Of a stretch of 64,000 nucleotides of DNA, positions 12,360 to 23,700 are shown in pieces; the stretch's first letter is position 1; each line of letters begins with the position of its first letter. This DNA is from Azolla caroliniana (lineage: Eukaryota > Polypodiophyta). Position numbers and translations under genes: made by a program. Location of the stretch: assembly GCA_043228905.1 (NCBI GenBank), contig JBHGNT010000007.1, positions 17,794,001-17,858,000 of the forward strand. Reading direction: 5' to 3'. Under the pieces are notes generated by a model. The model saw only the letters and a list, made by a program, of their open reading frames with translations. It was not told the DNA's origin and did no database searches.

Positions 12360-13445
12360 ATGGAGATGGAAGAAGACTTCGACTTCAAGGAGATGATGGC
12401 AAAGATCGTGATGGAAGCCGGACGGAAGATGGTGAAGCGAGATGCGGCTCAACAAGTCGTCGAAAGGGTGGTCGATTGAGTCGGCTGGTTCAATGGGAAT
12501 GAGGTCCTAAAAATTTTGGGAGCCTACAAGGCCGATATGGCGAAAGGGGGCGTAGACGAGGCAATGCGGCTAGAGTATTTTCCTCGAGTGGCGGTCGTAT
12601 CGATGACCAAGGAGGTCAAGGAGCTACGAGAAGCTCATGAGTCGTGGGTGTCCTTTGAGGGAGCCCTATTGGAGGCGTACGGGTACACCGAACCGGAAGG
12701 AAGAGGTCGACATGAGTTCGATCGGTGGGTGTGCCGGCAACATGATGCGAGGCGGTTGGCCACAACACGGCCCGCGAGCGACGGAGAAGAGAGAACGGCG
12801 AGTGAGTACGCACTACCGCCGGAAGAGAGCTCAACGCAAAACGGTTTGGAGGAGCTCGACCTAGAGGTGCTAATACGGGAGGCATGCGAGCTTGTGAAGG
12901 CGAAAATCGGAACCGAAGAAGGGCTTATTATGGAGTCGGGCCGGAGGCGATCGAAGGATGCGGAGGAAGAAGCCTCCCTAAGCGTAGAAGACAGGGCCTA
13001 TACGGAAGTCGGAAGAGCGTACGACGGCGACATAGGAGAGGGTGCGGAGCAAGCGACCCTCTTGCCTTGCGGTGAAGGGACGGCCATGGAGGCTGGTAAC
13101 TACAGATTCGGGACATGGCGGCCAGAAACATCGAGTGGGGAGGAGACAAGCGGCGGTGCCACGACCTTACACACATCGGTCCTAGAGGCTCCGGCGGTTG
13201 GCCCGAGTGCTGGCGTGAGACCTAGAGCGACGGGCGGTGGCGGCGGCAAGGCGGGAAACCGAGACGTTGACATGGAAGAGACGGCGACAAGCGTAATCGA
13301 GGCTTGCGCGATCAGAGGTGGGGTGGCCGCAGACAACTATGTCCGGACGGAGGCGGCTACGGACACAACAAGCGGTGGTGCCGGGTCCTTACCCACACTG
13401 GTCATAGAGGCTCCGGCGGTCGGCCCGAGTGTCAGCGTGTCCTAG
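12360..13445 (+). pseudogene. gag-like reading frame of element A
   Basis: The frame starts at an ATG 33 bases after the TGG of the PBS (MEMEEDFDFKEMM). It has an in-frame TGA at 12477-12479 and then runs open to 13445. The segment WFNGNEVLKILGAYKADM...EYFPRVA...WVSFEGALLEAYGY aligns with the gag of element B (FDGKDATKYLASYGAEM...AGFPRVA...WEEFEGRLLEKYGL). After about residue 120 it turns into repetitive Gly/Ala/Glu-rich sequence. No zinc knuckle and no protease are present. The TGA may be decay or may leave an internal start; I cannot tell. Its likely role, if any, is particle assembly or cis packaging with B proteins. Confidence 0.75.
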
Positions 13446-14330
13446 AGCGACGGGTGGTGGCGACGGCAAGGCGGGCGACTGAGACGAGGACAAGGACGAG
13501 GAGGTAGCAAGCATAACCGAGGCTTGCGTAACCGGGGACGAGATAGCCACGGACCACGGCGTCCGAACGAAGGTGGCTACAAACATGACATCGTCGAGTG
13601 ATGGTACCGAGACTTTTCCCGCACCTATTCTAGAGACTTCGACGGTCGGCCCCGAGAGCCCACGTGAGACCGGAGAGACGGAAGGTGGCGACGGCAAAGC
13701 GGACGATCGAAACGACGACGACGAAGGTCATAGCGGACGGAGGAGAGACTCCTCGACACCAGGGCCGGAGACTAACGGCGGTTGCATTCGAATGCCAACA
13801 TAAGACCGGAGAGAAGGGCAGTGGTTGTGAGGAGGCGTGGCTCGGAGCGAACACGTACGAAGATGAGGATGCGAGGCCCGGAACAGGCATGTACAAGAGG
13901 ACCGACAGAGAGGCCGAGAGCGGAAAAGAGGAGAGAGTCGGGAACCGACCCGACCGAAAGATGAACCGGTCGATAATCCGACACGATCGGAAGACGACGT
14001 GGAAGAAGATTGGAGCGGGGTCCGGTCAACCGGGCCCGAACCGAAGAAGAGCCGGCAAGGCCGGATTTGTTTGGACAAACATGTACCGGCCGGTTACGAT
14101 TACGGAAGGGAGCCGACCAAACCGGAACTCGATCGGCCGAGACCGATCCGGGCGAAGGCTAAGTTGGCATGATTGGAGGTCGAGGTGAATGGGCCACAAC
14201 ACCCGGTGGGAGCCGGTGAGCGCGAGAAGGAAGCTAACCGGGCACGGTGATTACGGCTTGGCGGAAGACCGAGAGCAAGAGGAACCCTCCACACCTATTC
14301 TTGAGACTTCGGCGGTTGCGGATCAACATA
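13140..14330 (+). repeat. Internal 222-227 bp reiterations in element A
   Basis: A unit centred on CTAGAGGCTCCGGCGGT recurs at about 13182, 13403 and 13630, with a more distant copy at about 14300. The first spacing of 222 is a multiple of three. The encoded motif is of the form LEAPAVGPS. Later spacings break phase, which helps explain why the gag frame ends at 13445. Confidence 0.75.
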
Positions 14331-14635
14331 AGACCGAAGAGACAGCGGGTGGCGGCGAGGAGTCAGAGACCGGAACGGACGAGGCTACTGGAACGGGTAC
14401 CCGGTGCGTGAAGACGGACGAGCACAGCCCAGACGGCAAGCCGGAGTCGGAAGGGGCTACGGCAACAAAAGACGAAGAGATCGACGCAGAGGTCGGGTCT
14501 ACAGCGGATGAGGCGCGTAATACGAAGTATGCACTACGACGTAAAACGGAGCATGCAGTACGGCCGGCAAAGGGCCAAGAAGTAAGCATGCACCCGGAAG
14601 AGCGGCAATGAGTGACCGACAACGACGGACCGGTC

Positions 14636-15640
14636 GAGCCTTTGAGAGGCAAGCATGCGGCGAGAGACGAAGCCGTAAGGTGCCGGGATTGGCGGATGGG
14701 TGGCGAGAGCGAAGGATGGTGCGCGGAGAACAACGGGGTACACACTGGGAAGAGAAAACGCGGCGGCTTCCCAGAGGGCATGCAAGGCCAAGCGGGCCAA
14801 GAGAGCGCAAGTCGAGGCGAGGCGGTAACGAGAGCCTCGAGGGACACTGACACGGAAGTCAGGATGACGGTACGCTCTACGGCGAGAGAGTACGACGGGC
14901 AAAGGAGAGGCAAGGAACGCGGAATGGGGTCGCCTAAGGGCCAAAGAATGAGCGCATATTCAGGGGACAACATTGGTGCACGAGAAGAGCCTATGGAAGG
15001 CAAGCGCGGAGTAGGAAGAGTCGACACGCCGAGGTGTTCGGCATGTAGAGACGATAAAACCAAAGGAGGAACATACGTGCCATGAAAAGGGCGGAATCCA
15101 GAGTGCGATCGGAGAGATCGGGAGCACACCCGGAGGACATACGAGCCTTTGCGAGGAATGCACGCAGCGAGAGATAGAGCGGTGAGGTGCCGGTATCGGC
15201 GAATGATCGGCGAGCATGGAAGGCTATGTCTTGAGAACTGGAGGAGGTTTGTGGAGAGCAACGGGCTACGCGCTGGGAAGAGGAAGCGCAACGTCCCGGA
15301 AGGCATGCGAGGCCAAGCGGGCCAAGAGGACGAGAGTCGGGATGAAGCGGTAACGGGAGTCGCGAAGGACACAAGCATGGTGGTCAGGATGACGGTATGC
15401 TCTACGACGAGAGAGCATGGCGAGCAAAGGAGAAGCGAGGAGCGCGTAATGAGGTTGCCGAGGGACCGAAGAACGAGCGCATGTTCAGGAGACAACAAGG
15501 GCACACGGAAAGAGCCTACGGAAGGTGAGTGCGGAATGGAGGGAATCGGCACGAGGTGTTCGAGACGAAGAGAGGATCGAGCCGGAGATAGAACACAAGC
15601 GGTACGCGAGGGGTGGAATCCGACGAGCAAACGGGGTGAC
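14636..15640 (+). repeat. 507-bp tandem duplication in element A
   Basis: GAGCCTTTGAGAGGCAAGCA at 14636 recurs as GAGCCTTTGCGAGGAATGCA at 15143. Similarity continues across the unit at protein level: HAARDEAVRCR with HAARDRAVRCR, then EGMQGQAGQE with EGMRGQAGQE. The 507-base offset is 169 codons, so the duplication kept phase. The second copy sits in a 383-codon open frame (15149-16300) that runs into the 3' LTR. No known domain; Arg/Glu/Gly-rich. Confidence 0.8.
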
Positions 15641-16006
15641 CGAGGGCCTAATCGGAGGACCTACGTGGCGGACAAAGAAAGAGTGACCGGATCGGCAATG
15701 GCGTTCGGGAGGACCGACCGGGGAGGAAGGCGCGTGCGGTGGATATGGCGGTTCGGATGGAGTCTATGTTTCGGGGACACACGGTGGACGTGGTGGATCG
15801 GTTGGAGCCGTCGACTCGAGGACGTGCGATGGATACGGTGGAACAGGATGCTACGACGGTTCATGTGGAAGGGACGGGCATGCTCGAAATGGAAAACGAA
15901 CCCGAGCAAGGCCAACGAGGACACGACGGACCTCTGTTTTATCACCATGGCCGAAAAATCTCACCTCTTCTCCTTTCTTGGCACATACCGGTGGATGTGC
16001 GGTTTC

Positions 16007-16017
16007 GTGGGGGCGGA
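16007..16017 (+). other. Polypurine tract of element A
   Basis: GTGGGGGCGGA directly precedes the 3' LTR. The same 11 bases precede the 3' LTR of element B. Confidence 0.85.
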
Positions 16018-16536
16018 TGTCGTGAAGATTTTCGTCCATAGGCGGAAACTAGGGTGGAATAGGCAAATCGGTGGTGTGCACCATGTGCACATGTATACTA
16101 GGAAATGGTGTATAGAAATAAGAGGGGGAATTTTATCCCACATTGTAAGGTCCCTCCCTCCTTGGGCTATAAAAGGAAGGGAGGGGTCACTTATGAAGGG
16201 GTTGCCTATTTTGAGGAAGAGAGGCATACCACTTAGGTCGAAGGTTTCCTATTTGGTTTTAGGGTTTCGGTTAGGGTTTTCTTCTTGGGTTTTCCTTTAG
16301 GGTTTTCTGATAGTCGTTTGGTGCGGCCATGGCGGCCACCATTGTAAAGCGTTTATGTTTCCGTAAGCTAACTTGTTGAGCATCTTGCCCCGTCTATTCT
16401 ATGTTATTGTCTTATTCTTTCTCACCTCCTCTTGAGCTAAGCTTCCATTTTGTGTCTTATTCTTTCTCCTCTACTCCCTAGTCCAAGACCCCCGTGGTCC
16501 TGCCCCTTCCACACGCACGTGCGTAACAACGCGACA
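16018..16536 (+). repeat. 3' LTR of element A
   Basis: 519 bp, nearly identical to 11804-12322. I see four substitutions in the last 35 bases. It is followed by an anomalous PBS-like tail (16537-16552). Confidence 0.92.
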
Positions 16537-16552
16537 TCTTTGGTGAACCCTA

Positions 16553-18385
16553 GTTGAACATTCTACCAAACTTGGGCTAGAGTTTCCTCCACACACATGT
16601 TAAACCACACCATCCTCCTTCTATATATTGCCAAACACTGGGTTTGTCTGCATGTTCTACCTTTAACTCCTCACATATCACATTGAATGCGGATTCAATA
16701 ATGCATTGCATCAATTGGCATATTCGTTGATAAATATGGCTTCTCTGAGTTGCACTTACTTTTGGCAACAAGTTGTCTACCCATGACTTTTTGGCGTGAA
16801 ACTGACACAACAAAAGTTGACAATGTCTTTGCAATCATTGCCCATTTACAACAATCCAAGATTGACGGTCTGTTGCAACCACATTAGTTATGGCATTATA
16901 TGATGTCCAACATTTATCAATCACTATTGCATTTGGCCTCACCGTGGGCATCCTTGCGAATATGACTCTCAAACAAGTTTCTAATGCAACTTGCTCATGT
17001 TTTGACCCCTTATTAGAACTACAAAGCATGTACCATAATGGGATCCCAATTTCCATGGCGTTAGGGGTAACTGTTGCATATAATGGTTGCCCGAATTGGT
17101 TTGTTTTAAATGTCGAGTCAATTGCCCAAGAGTTGTTTAGGGTCAACCACTCACACATTTCCAACATCCGTTGATCTTAAAGTATCAAGATAAATGGTTG
17201 TTTGGCGGGAGATCCTTGTTCACCAGCCAGGAAGGGTTGAACATGAGCCACTTTCCCAAGATCTCAAAGTGCACAGGCATCTTGCATCATCAAAGCCCAA
17301 TCAACTTTAGTCATGGCACTCCCGAATTTAAACCTATTTGCCATGTTATGGGCCTCCTTTGGTATCATAAAGAATTGATAGCTAACAAGCTCTAATGAAC
17401 TAGCCTTGGACTTATGATATGCTTCCTTACGCATGCTCATTCGTGCCACATGCCTTGCACACCCAACATCAAATAGGTCATCTTCGCAACAACTTATGAC
17501 ATTGGGGTGTACTGGCAAATGGTACACATCCAACCCACTACATGGTACATGACCATTATGAGGTCCATATATTGAAATGGTAAGTGTCTCATTGTCAACA
17601 CCGTCATTCATTCTAACGTCCACATGGAATGTGCACCAACATCGGGGTGTGCACCTGCGTCGTCGAGTGGAATTAGATGCAAGTCGAGATGTCCCAGCAC
17701 GATGGCAACTATACCTAGTCACGCGCATACCCTTCTTGACTCCTTTCCTTAAACGTGTGTGGTACTTGGTTTGCAAATCTGTGAATGCATCATCTAATTG
17801 GTGGGTTTCTACCTTGATCACTTCTATGGGTAGGGTCTTGTTATATTTGTCCATGCTTGATCCCAAACCTTCTATCGGTCTGACCTTCAATACCATTTGG
17901 AAACCACAACTTGTAATGAGTGCTTTTACGCACTCCGATGGGATGCCATAATCACGTACATCAGTCGCATAAACTAGCTTAAACTCTTTAAGAGTCTTTG
18001 AAAACGTGTGGTGGGATGTGTCACCATATGACGCTCATACTACTTCCCTCCATTTCTTGATGTATAATACTTGAAGATTAGGTGATACTTTAAGGTAAAT
18101 TGCACTCTCATTCCCGAGTATGAGACGACTCTTCATGCGCTTCCATGCATGAAGTGAAAGAGGTGCTCCCCTCGCGACATCACGTAATGCTTCCAATGTT
18201 ACCTTAACTTGTCCCAATAAATCTTTAACCATCAAATTATGCATACCTCTTGAAAATGCAAAATACCTAGGGGAACAATACATGAAGGGATCGACCGCCT
18301 CATCCTCGTGATCGGAATTTGATGACTGAAAAGGAATCTCCAATTCATCCTTAGATACAAATGATGCATTGGACGACCATGACGT
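16553..18385 (-). pseudogene. MULE transposase, central part (DNA-binding region and DDE core)
   Basis: Second piece of the transposase. Read from 18385 down it has an acidic N-terminal section. A Cys/His-containing, FAR1-like region follows at about 17540-17720 (CTPRCWCTFHVDV then HNGHVPC). The RNase H-fold core is next, with WAIDSTFKTN (first Asp near 17118) and NAIVIDKCW (second Asp near 16917). Everything is in one frame. Stops occur near 18034, 17264, 17170, 16835 and 16577, mostly TGA or TAG, as expected from C-to-T decay. The LTR at 18386 and element A at 16552 interrupt it. Catalysis is excluded by the nonsense codons. Confidence 0.85.
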
Positions 18386-18635
18386 TGTCGCGGAAATCCA
18401 CGCGTGCTTGTCGGATAGGATGGGACCACAGGGGTCTTGGACTAGGGATTAAGAGGAGGGAGAGAAGCTTGGGAGTTCAATCGAGAAGGAAGAGAAAGGT
18501 TAAGATTCAAGAGATTAAGATTCAAGAGAATAAGATCTAAACAAGACAAGATACATTATGGAAAGCACCACACCAATTACAGCCGTGGCCGTGTAGGTCG
18601 AATGTAAACCCTCTAGATGAAACCCTAAGCGGATA

Positions 18636-18772
18636 GGGGAAAAGAAGAAGAAGAAGAAGATGATGAAGATGAAGAAGAAGAAGATGAAGATGAAGACGAA
18701 GAAGAAGAAGATGAAGATGAAGAGGAAGAAGATGAAGATGAAGAAGAAGAAGAAGAAGAAGAAGAAGAAGAA
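18636..18772. repeat. GAA/GAT trinucleotide tract within the solo LTR
   Basis: Interrupted GAAGATGAA repeats. The minus-strand frame is a Leu/His-rich simple-sequence artefact. Confidence 0.9.
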
Positions 18773-19042
18773 TGAAACCCCTAAAACAAGATCCTAAAAC
18801 CCAAAATTCTGAAACCCTAATGGCAACCCAAAGAAACCCCAAAAGTGGAAGCCCCTCCTCACTCAAAATAGGTAACCCCTTCACAAGAGACCCCTCACTC
18901 CCTTTTATATAGTAGTAAGGGGTGAGGCACATTACAAAAGGAGAGGTTAAATCCCCTTCTTTCAATGGGGAATATTTTTCCTTGATCTTAAATCAGTGGG
19001 CCTTTAACTCTCTCCCCTCTCACATTCACACTCAATGCCCAC

Positions 19043-19332
19043 TGTCATAACTAGACTCGAACCCATAACCTTTTGTTACACGGGTCGAGACTTTACCATT
19101 AGGTTATAAATTGTAATTTGAAGGATATTATTTTCATTTAGGTTTTATTGGGAAATTGATGTATATTCCAGATTTCTCTGGAACATTCTAGAAACTTCAG
19201 GAGTATTCCTGAAGACACTATAAAAGGAGGCGCAAGGCATTAGTTCGAACCAAATCGGTTCAACGCCAGTCTTAAGCCTTCTAACTACTGTTGTATATCT
19301 TCCTTCATATAATACATATACCTTTCGCATCA

Positions 19333-19390
<58 letters not shown>

Positions 19391-19523
19391 ACCCATTCCT
19401 TCTCTCAAAGTTCGACACCTCTCATAGTACTAATCCTTCTCTGTCTTAGTACTATTCCCCGACAATAGTACTAATCCTTCTTTTAGTACTAATTCCTTCT
19501 CTGCCTTAATAGAGTTCCTGACA
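19043..19523 (+). repeat. 5' LTR of element C
   Basis: Contains a TATAAAA box at 19219-19225. About 25-30 bases later comes the palindromic GAACCAAATCGGTTC (19248-19262), the likely RNA start area. A (CT)n tract at 19335-19386 follows. Confidence 0.93.
19219..19225 (+). promoter_or_regulatory. TATA box in the 5' LTR of element C
   Basis: TATAAAA. Transcription would start around 19245-19255 by normal plant spacing. Confidence 0.7.
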
Positions 19524-19538
19524 GTTTGAACCGATTTT
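19524..19538 (+). other. Putative self-priming PBS of element C
   Basis: The sequence right after the LTR is GTTTGAACCGATTTT, which does not begin with the TGG of a tRNA PBS. Its 12 bases TTGAACCGATTT (19526-19537) are the exact reverse complement of AAATCGGTTCAA at 19252-19263, near the predicted 5' end of the element's RNA. Tf1/sushi-type elements prime reverse transcription in this way. Confidence 0.6.
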
Positions 19539-19626
19539 CCTCGGTGCCTGTCTGGTCTTTTCTCTCCCTCTTCCTTCTGTCTCCCTCCTTTCCTATTAGT
19601 CTCTTATTTTCCTTTTCCTTCATCCC

Positions 19627-20796
19627 ATGGCCACCGTTAGCGCTGAAGAGTATCAATCCGTTTTCTCGGAATTTCAATGCTTGAAAGAGAAGTTTCATGC
19701 TTTGGAACAAGAAAATCAACGCTTGTTGGGGGATCTTCAGCAAATTTCCTTAGAAAAGCAGCAAACGCAACAACAGCATGGGGAACTTGCGTTACGCGTG
19801 CAACAACTCGAAGCAACCATCGTAGCAATGCAACAACAAGGGCACGGAGCACAAGGGATTCATAAAGAACCCAAGATTGGCCTTCCCACGAAGTTTGATG
19901 GAACGCGATCGCAGTTTAGAGGGTTTCTTAACCAGGTACGGTTAGTTATTCAAATGCATCCGTCCCGATATCCCACCGATGCATCACGAGTGGGTTTAGT
20001 AGGCACGTTGTTAAATGGCTCAGCATTAGCATGGTTCGCTCCGCTACTAGAAAAGGAATCTCCAGTACTAAATAATTTTGAAGAATTCATAAATGAGTTT
20101 AAAGCATGTTTTGGAGATACTGACAGCATAAGGACTGCAATCAACAAAATCCGGCGATTACGCCAAGGTGACCGTCCAGCCTCCGCATATGCTGCAGATT
20201 TCCGCCTACTCGCCGCCGATATCCCCTGGGATGATCAAGCATTGATGGAGCAGTTCCGCTATGGTCTACGCAACGATGTCAAGGATTTACTCTTGACTTT
20301 CCCTGAAGAGCCAAAATCATTAACAGAAGCAATCAGTCGAGCGGTCAGATGTGACAACCGCCTCTTCGAGCGACGTTCGGAACGACAATTTCAGATGCCG
20401 AGGGCAAGATCCGAGCCTACCTATGCCTCAGTGGTAGCAAAACCTTTTCAAAGGGAGTCACATAATGCGCCTCCAGTAAGTACTCCAACTCCAATGGAAA
20501 TTGACACTACACGTCGTCGTGGGCCGCTATCGGAGGAGGAAAAGCAATGACGCCGAACAAACCGATTATGCCTTTATTGCGGTGGACCAGGGCATATCGC
20601 GATAAACTGTCCCCATAGACCAAGAAGGCAGGTAAACCAAGTCGTTGTTAGTTCTGACTATACTAAACCCGAGTCTATTTCAGTAGGAATCTCTGATAGT
20701 CCTCATAGTCATAATAGTCCTAATAGTACTAATAGTCCGAATCTCGCAAACAAATTTGATGTCCTTAGCCAATTAGAAGAAGAGTTAAACGACTAA
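19627..20796 (+). CDS. gag: gag of element C (one in-frame TGA)
   Basis: Structural protein that forms the retrotransposon particle. It starts at ATG 19627 (MATVSAEEYQSVF) with a coiled-coil-like Gln-rich N-terminus. A capsid-type segment follows, with FDGTRSQFRGFLNQV, ALAWFAPLL and FRYGLRNDVKDLL motifs typical of Ty3 gag. A TGA at 20548-20550 interrupts it just before the zinc knuckle CLYCGGPGHIAINC (about 20569-20610). The frame then continues to a TAA at 20794. The TGA most simply reflects CGA-to-TGA decay; readthrough is possible but unproven. A related fragment lies at 35453-35760. Confidence 0.85.
20784..20790 (+). promoter_or_regulatory. Putative -1 frameshift heptamer between gag and pol of element C
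   Basis: G TTA AAC, in gag frame, lies three bases before the gag stop region. Slipping back one base enters the pol frame exactly (next codons CGA CTA AGT). GTTAAAC is an accepted X-XXY-YYZ type slip site. No downstream structure was tested. Confidence 0.55.
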
Positions 20797-23700
20797 GTCC
20801 AGCCAAAATAGGAGCCGTTTGGTTGGACAGCCCTAGATCTGTGCAGCCCATTAGTGGTTCCATTCCCTCTAAGCAAGTTAGTGATGTGTTCGTAGCCCAA
20901 GTAGCAGTTAGTACTAAAAGTACCCCTCCAGTACATACCTTAGCCCTTCTAGATTCCGGAGCTAATTCTTGCTTCATGGATAGGAATTTTGCCCGAGCTC
21001 ATCAGATATCTCTCAGAAAGCTCCCATGTCCAGCCTCAGTAGTAGTCATTGATGGTCGTCCCATTGCTTCTGGTAATATCATAGAAGAGTCGGAACCCGT
21101 TAATATTGTCCTAGATAACTTAACATGTGTAGTATCATTTAATATTATTAGTATTCCAGAACATCCCATAGTTTTAGGATTACCATGGTTCGAGTTACAT
21201 AACCCAGACATAGATTGGAGGACAAGGGAAATCCGGTTGCGACAAACCCAAGGATCTACCCAGAAGGTTGCAACCATTTCGCTACGTCAGTTGCGTGAGG
21301 AAGGGCGCAAGGAGGAAATGTTTCTCTTCGCAATATCAGTACAACCCTCCAGTACCACCAAAGAGGAGTCCACCGTTCAACTTCCCGAGAAGTATCGTCA
21401 GTATGCTGATGTGTTCGATAAAGTACAAGCCAACACACTTCCTCATCATCGGCCGTACGATTGCGCCATCGACTTACAACCGGGAAAAGAGCCGCCATGG
21501 GGGCCGATCTACAATTTGTCACCAACCGAGCTAGAAGTCCTTCGAGCCTATATAGAGGAGAATTTGGAGAACGGTTTCATTCGGCATTCGAAATCTCCAG
21601 CCGGCGCACCCATTTTCTTCGTCAAGAAAAAAGATGGCTCGCTTCGACTCGTTGTAGATTACCGTGGCTTGAATAAGGTCACAGTAAGAAATAGGTATGC
21701 TCTTCCCCTTATCTCAAGTCTTTTAGAACGGATCAACGGTGCCAGGTTCTTCACGAAGATCGACTTACGAGGAGCCTATAACCTCGTACGGATCCGACCA
21801 GGAGATGAATGGAAGACCGCGTTTCGCACCAGATATGGGCACTTCGAGTATACGGTCATGCCGTTCGGACTCACTAATGCGCCGGCAGTCTTCCAGCACA
21901 TGGCGAATGATATATTTCGAGATCTCTTGGATGATTTTTTGATCATCTACTTGGATGATCTACTGGTTTATTCAAAGACCCAAGAAGAACATGATTCTCA
22001 TGTACTATTAGTACTAAAACGACTTCGAGAACATGGTCTGTATGCAAAGTTAGAGAAATGTAGTTTCGGGTGCAACCAAGTGGAGTTTCTCGGCTATGTC
22101 ATCTCCTCAGAAGGCATATCTATGGACCCAGCCAAGGTCAAAACGGTGATAGAATGGCACACTCCGCGTTCGGTGCGGGATGTGCAATGCTTCCTAGGCT
22201 TTGCAAATTTTTACCGGAAGTTCATACAAAATTACTCAAAAATTGTGCTGCCTCTCACACAGCTCACCAGGAAGGGACAATCATTCCTTTGGTCTAAAGA
22301 GACGGACATGGCTTTCGAGAGTCTTAAGAAGGCGTTTACATCAGCTCCAATTTTAGGTCATGTGGATCCGGAAAAACCATTCATTATCGAAGCTGACGCA
22401 TCGGATTTCGCATTGGGGAGCATTCTGTCACAACAGGGTAACGACGAGAAGCTACATCCTGTGGCTTTCCACTCCCGTAAGTTTGACGCCGCCGAAATCA
22501 ACTACGAAATTCATGATAAAGAGCTATTAGCAATAGTTGATTCTTTTATGCAATGGAGGCATTTCCTGGAGGGATCTCCTCATCAGGTCACTGTATTCAG
22601 TGACCACAAGAACCTTGCCTACTTTCAAGATGCTCGTGTACTGAATCGACGTCAAGCTCGGTGGGCCCACTTCCTCACACGCTTCGACTTCAAAATTACA
22701 TATCGTCCGGGGAAGCACCAAGGGAAGGCAGATGCATTATCACGGCGTTCGTATCTAACACCACGTCCCGGTGAGCCAGCTTTCGATAACCAGAAGCAAG
22801 TAATCTTGGGTCTAGCACGACTGCAAGCAGCACAGGTCTTTGACATGCCCGTGGATTCCGACATTACCAATACTATACGTGAGGACTTGAAGACTGACGC
22901 TTTCGCCCAAGCTATACTAGCACAAATTGACCCCTCTCGAGCGTCATGTTCACAATCACAATCACCAGGTACGGATTATCGGCAATTCAAATACTGTGAT
23001 GGATTACTCTTCTTTAAAGAACTTTTGTATGTTCCTAATGGTTCTTGCCGCCTTCGAGTAGTACAAAACTGCCATGACACATATACAGCAGGACATTTTG
23101 GTAGTACTAAAACATTAGATTTAGTACAACGATCATTCTGGTGGCCCCGTATGCGACAATTTGTCGAAGATTTTGTTCGGACTTGCGATACATGCTGCAG
23201 AGCGAAAATGCCAAGACATCATCCATATGGTTTATTAGAACCATTACCAATTCCAAGCAAGCCATGGCAATCCATTGCTCTTGACTTCATTACAGATCTT
23301 CCAGTCTCTAAGGGATTCAGTGCGATTCTCACAGTGGTGGATCGATATACAAAGATGGCTCATTTCTTACCATGTACTAAAGAAATATCTAGTGAAGACA
23401 CCGCCGCAATTGTCATGCGGGAAGTATGTCGGCATCATGGACTCCCTGATAATATCATCAGCGATCGTGGACCTCAGTTTGTGTCAAAATTCTGGAAGCA
23501 CCTTTTTAAAATGCTGAAGGTCACTTGTCACCTCTCCTCCGGCTACCACCCACAAACCGACGGTCAAGCTGAACGAACAAATCAAACACTGGAGCAGTAT
23601 CTGCGGTGCTTTCTCAACTATCATCAGAATGACTGGGCAGATATTCTTCAGTTCGCCGAATTTGCCTATAATAACGCTATCCACGCATCGACTAAAGTCA

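Larger units (their letters stand above)
11804..16552 (+). mobile_element. Element A: GC-rich, non-autonomous LTR retrotransposon of the element-B family
   Basis: Two 519-bp direct LTRs (11804-12322 and 16018-16536) begin TGTCGTGAAG and end GCGACA. I counted four substitutions between their right ends. The PBS (TGGTGAACCCGACGTG from 12327) and PPT (GTGGGGGCGGA, 16007-16017) match element B base for base. The interior holds a gag start homologous to B gag and then reiterated, GC-rich coding-like sequence, with no protease, RT, RNase H or integrase. It therefore cannot move alone. It sits inside the MULE transposase gene. The right junction is odd: 16 extra bases (16537-16552) starting TCTTTGGTGAACCC follow the 3' LTR. 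Confidence 0.88.

Noticed and set aside
12616-15630. Minus-strand frames of up to 435 codons in element A
   Set aside because: Ser/Pro/Leu-rich antisense shadows of GC-rich repeats with no domain. The plus strand matches B gag.
18537-18965. Minus-strand 142-codon frame with Leu/His runs
   Set aside because: It is the GAA/GAT tract inside an LTR, not a membrane protein.
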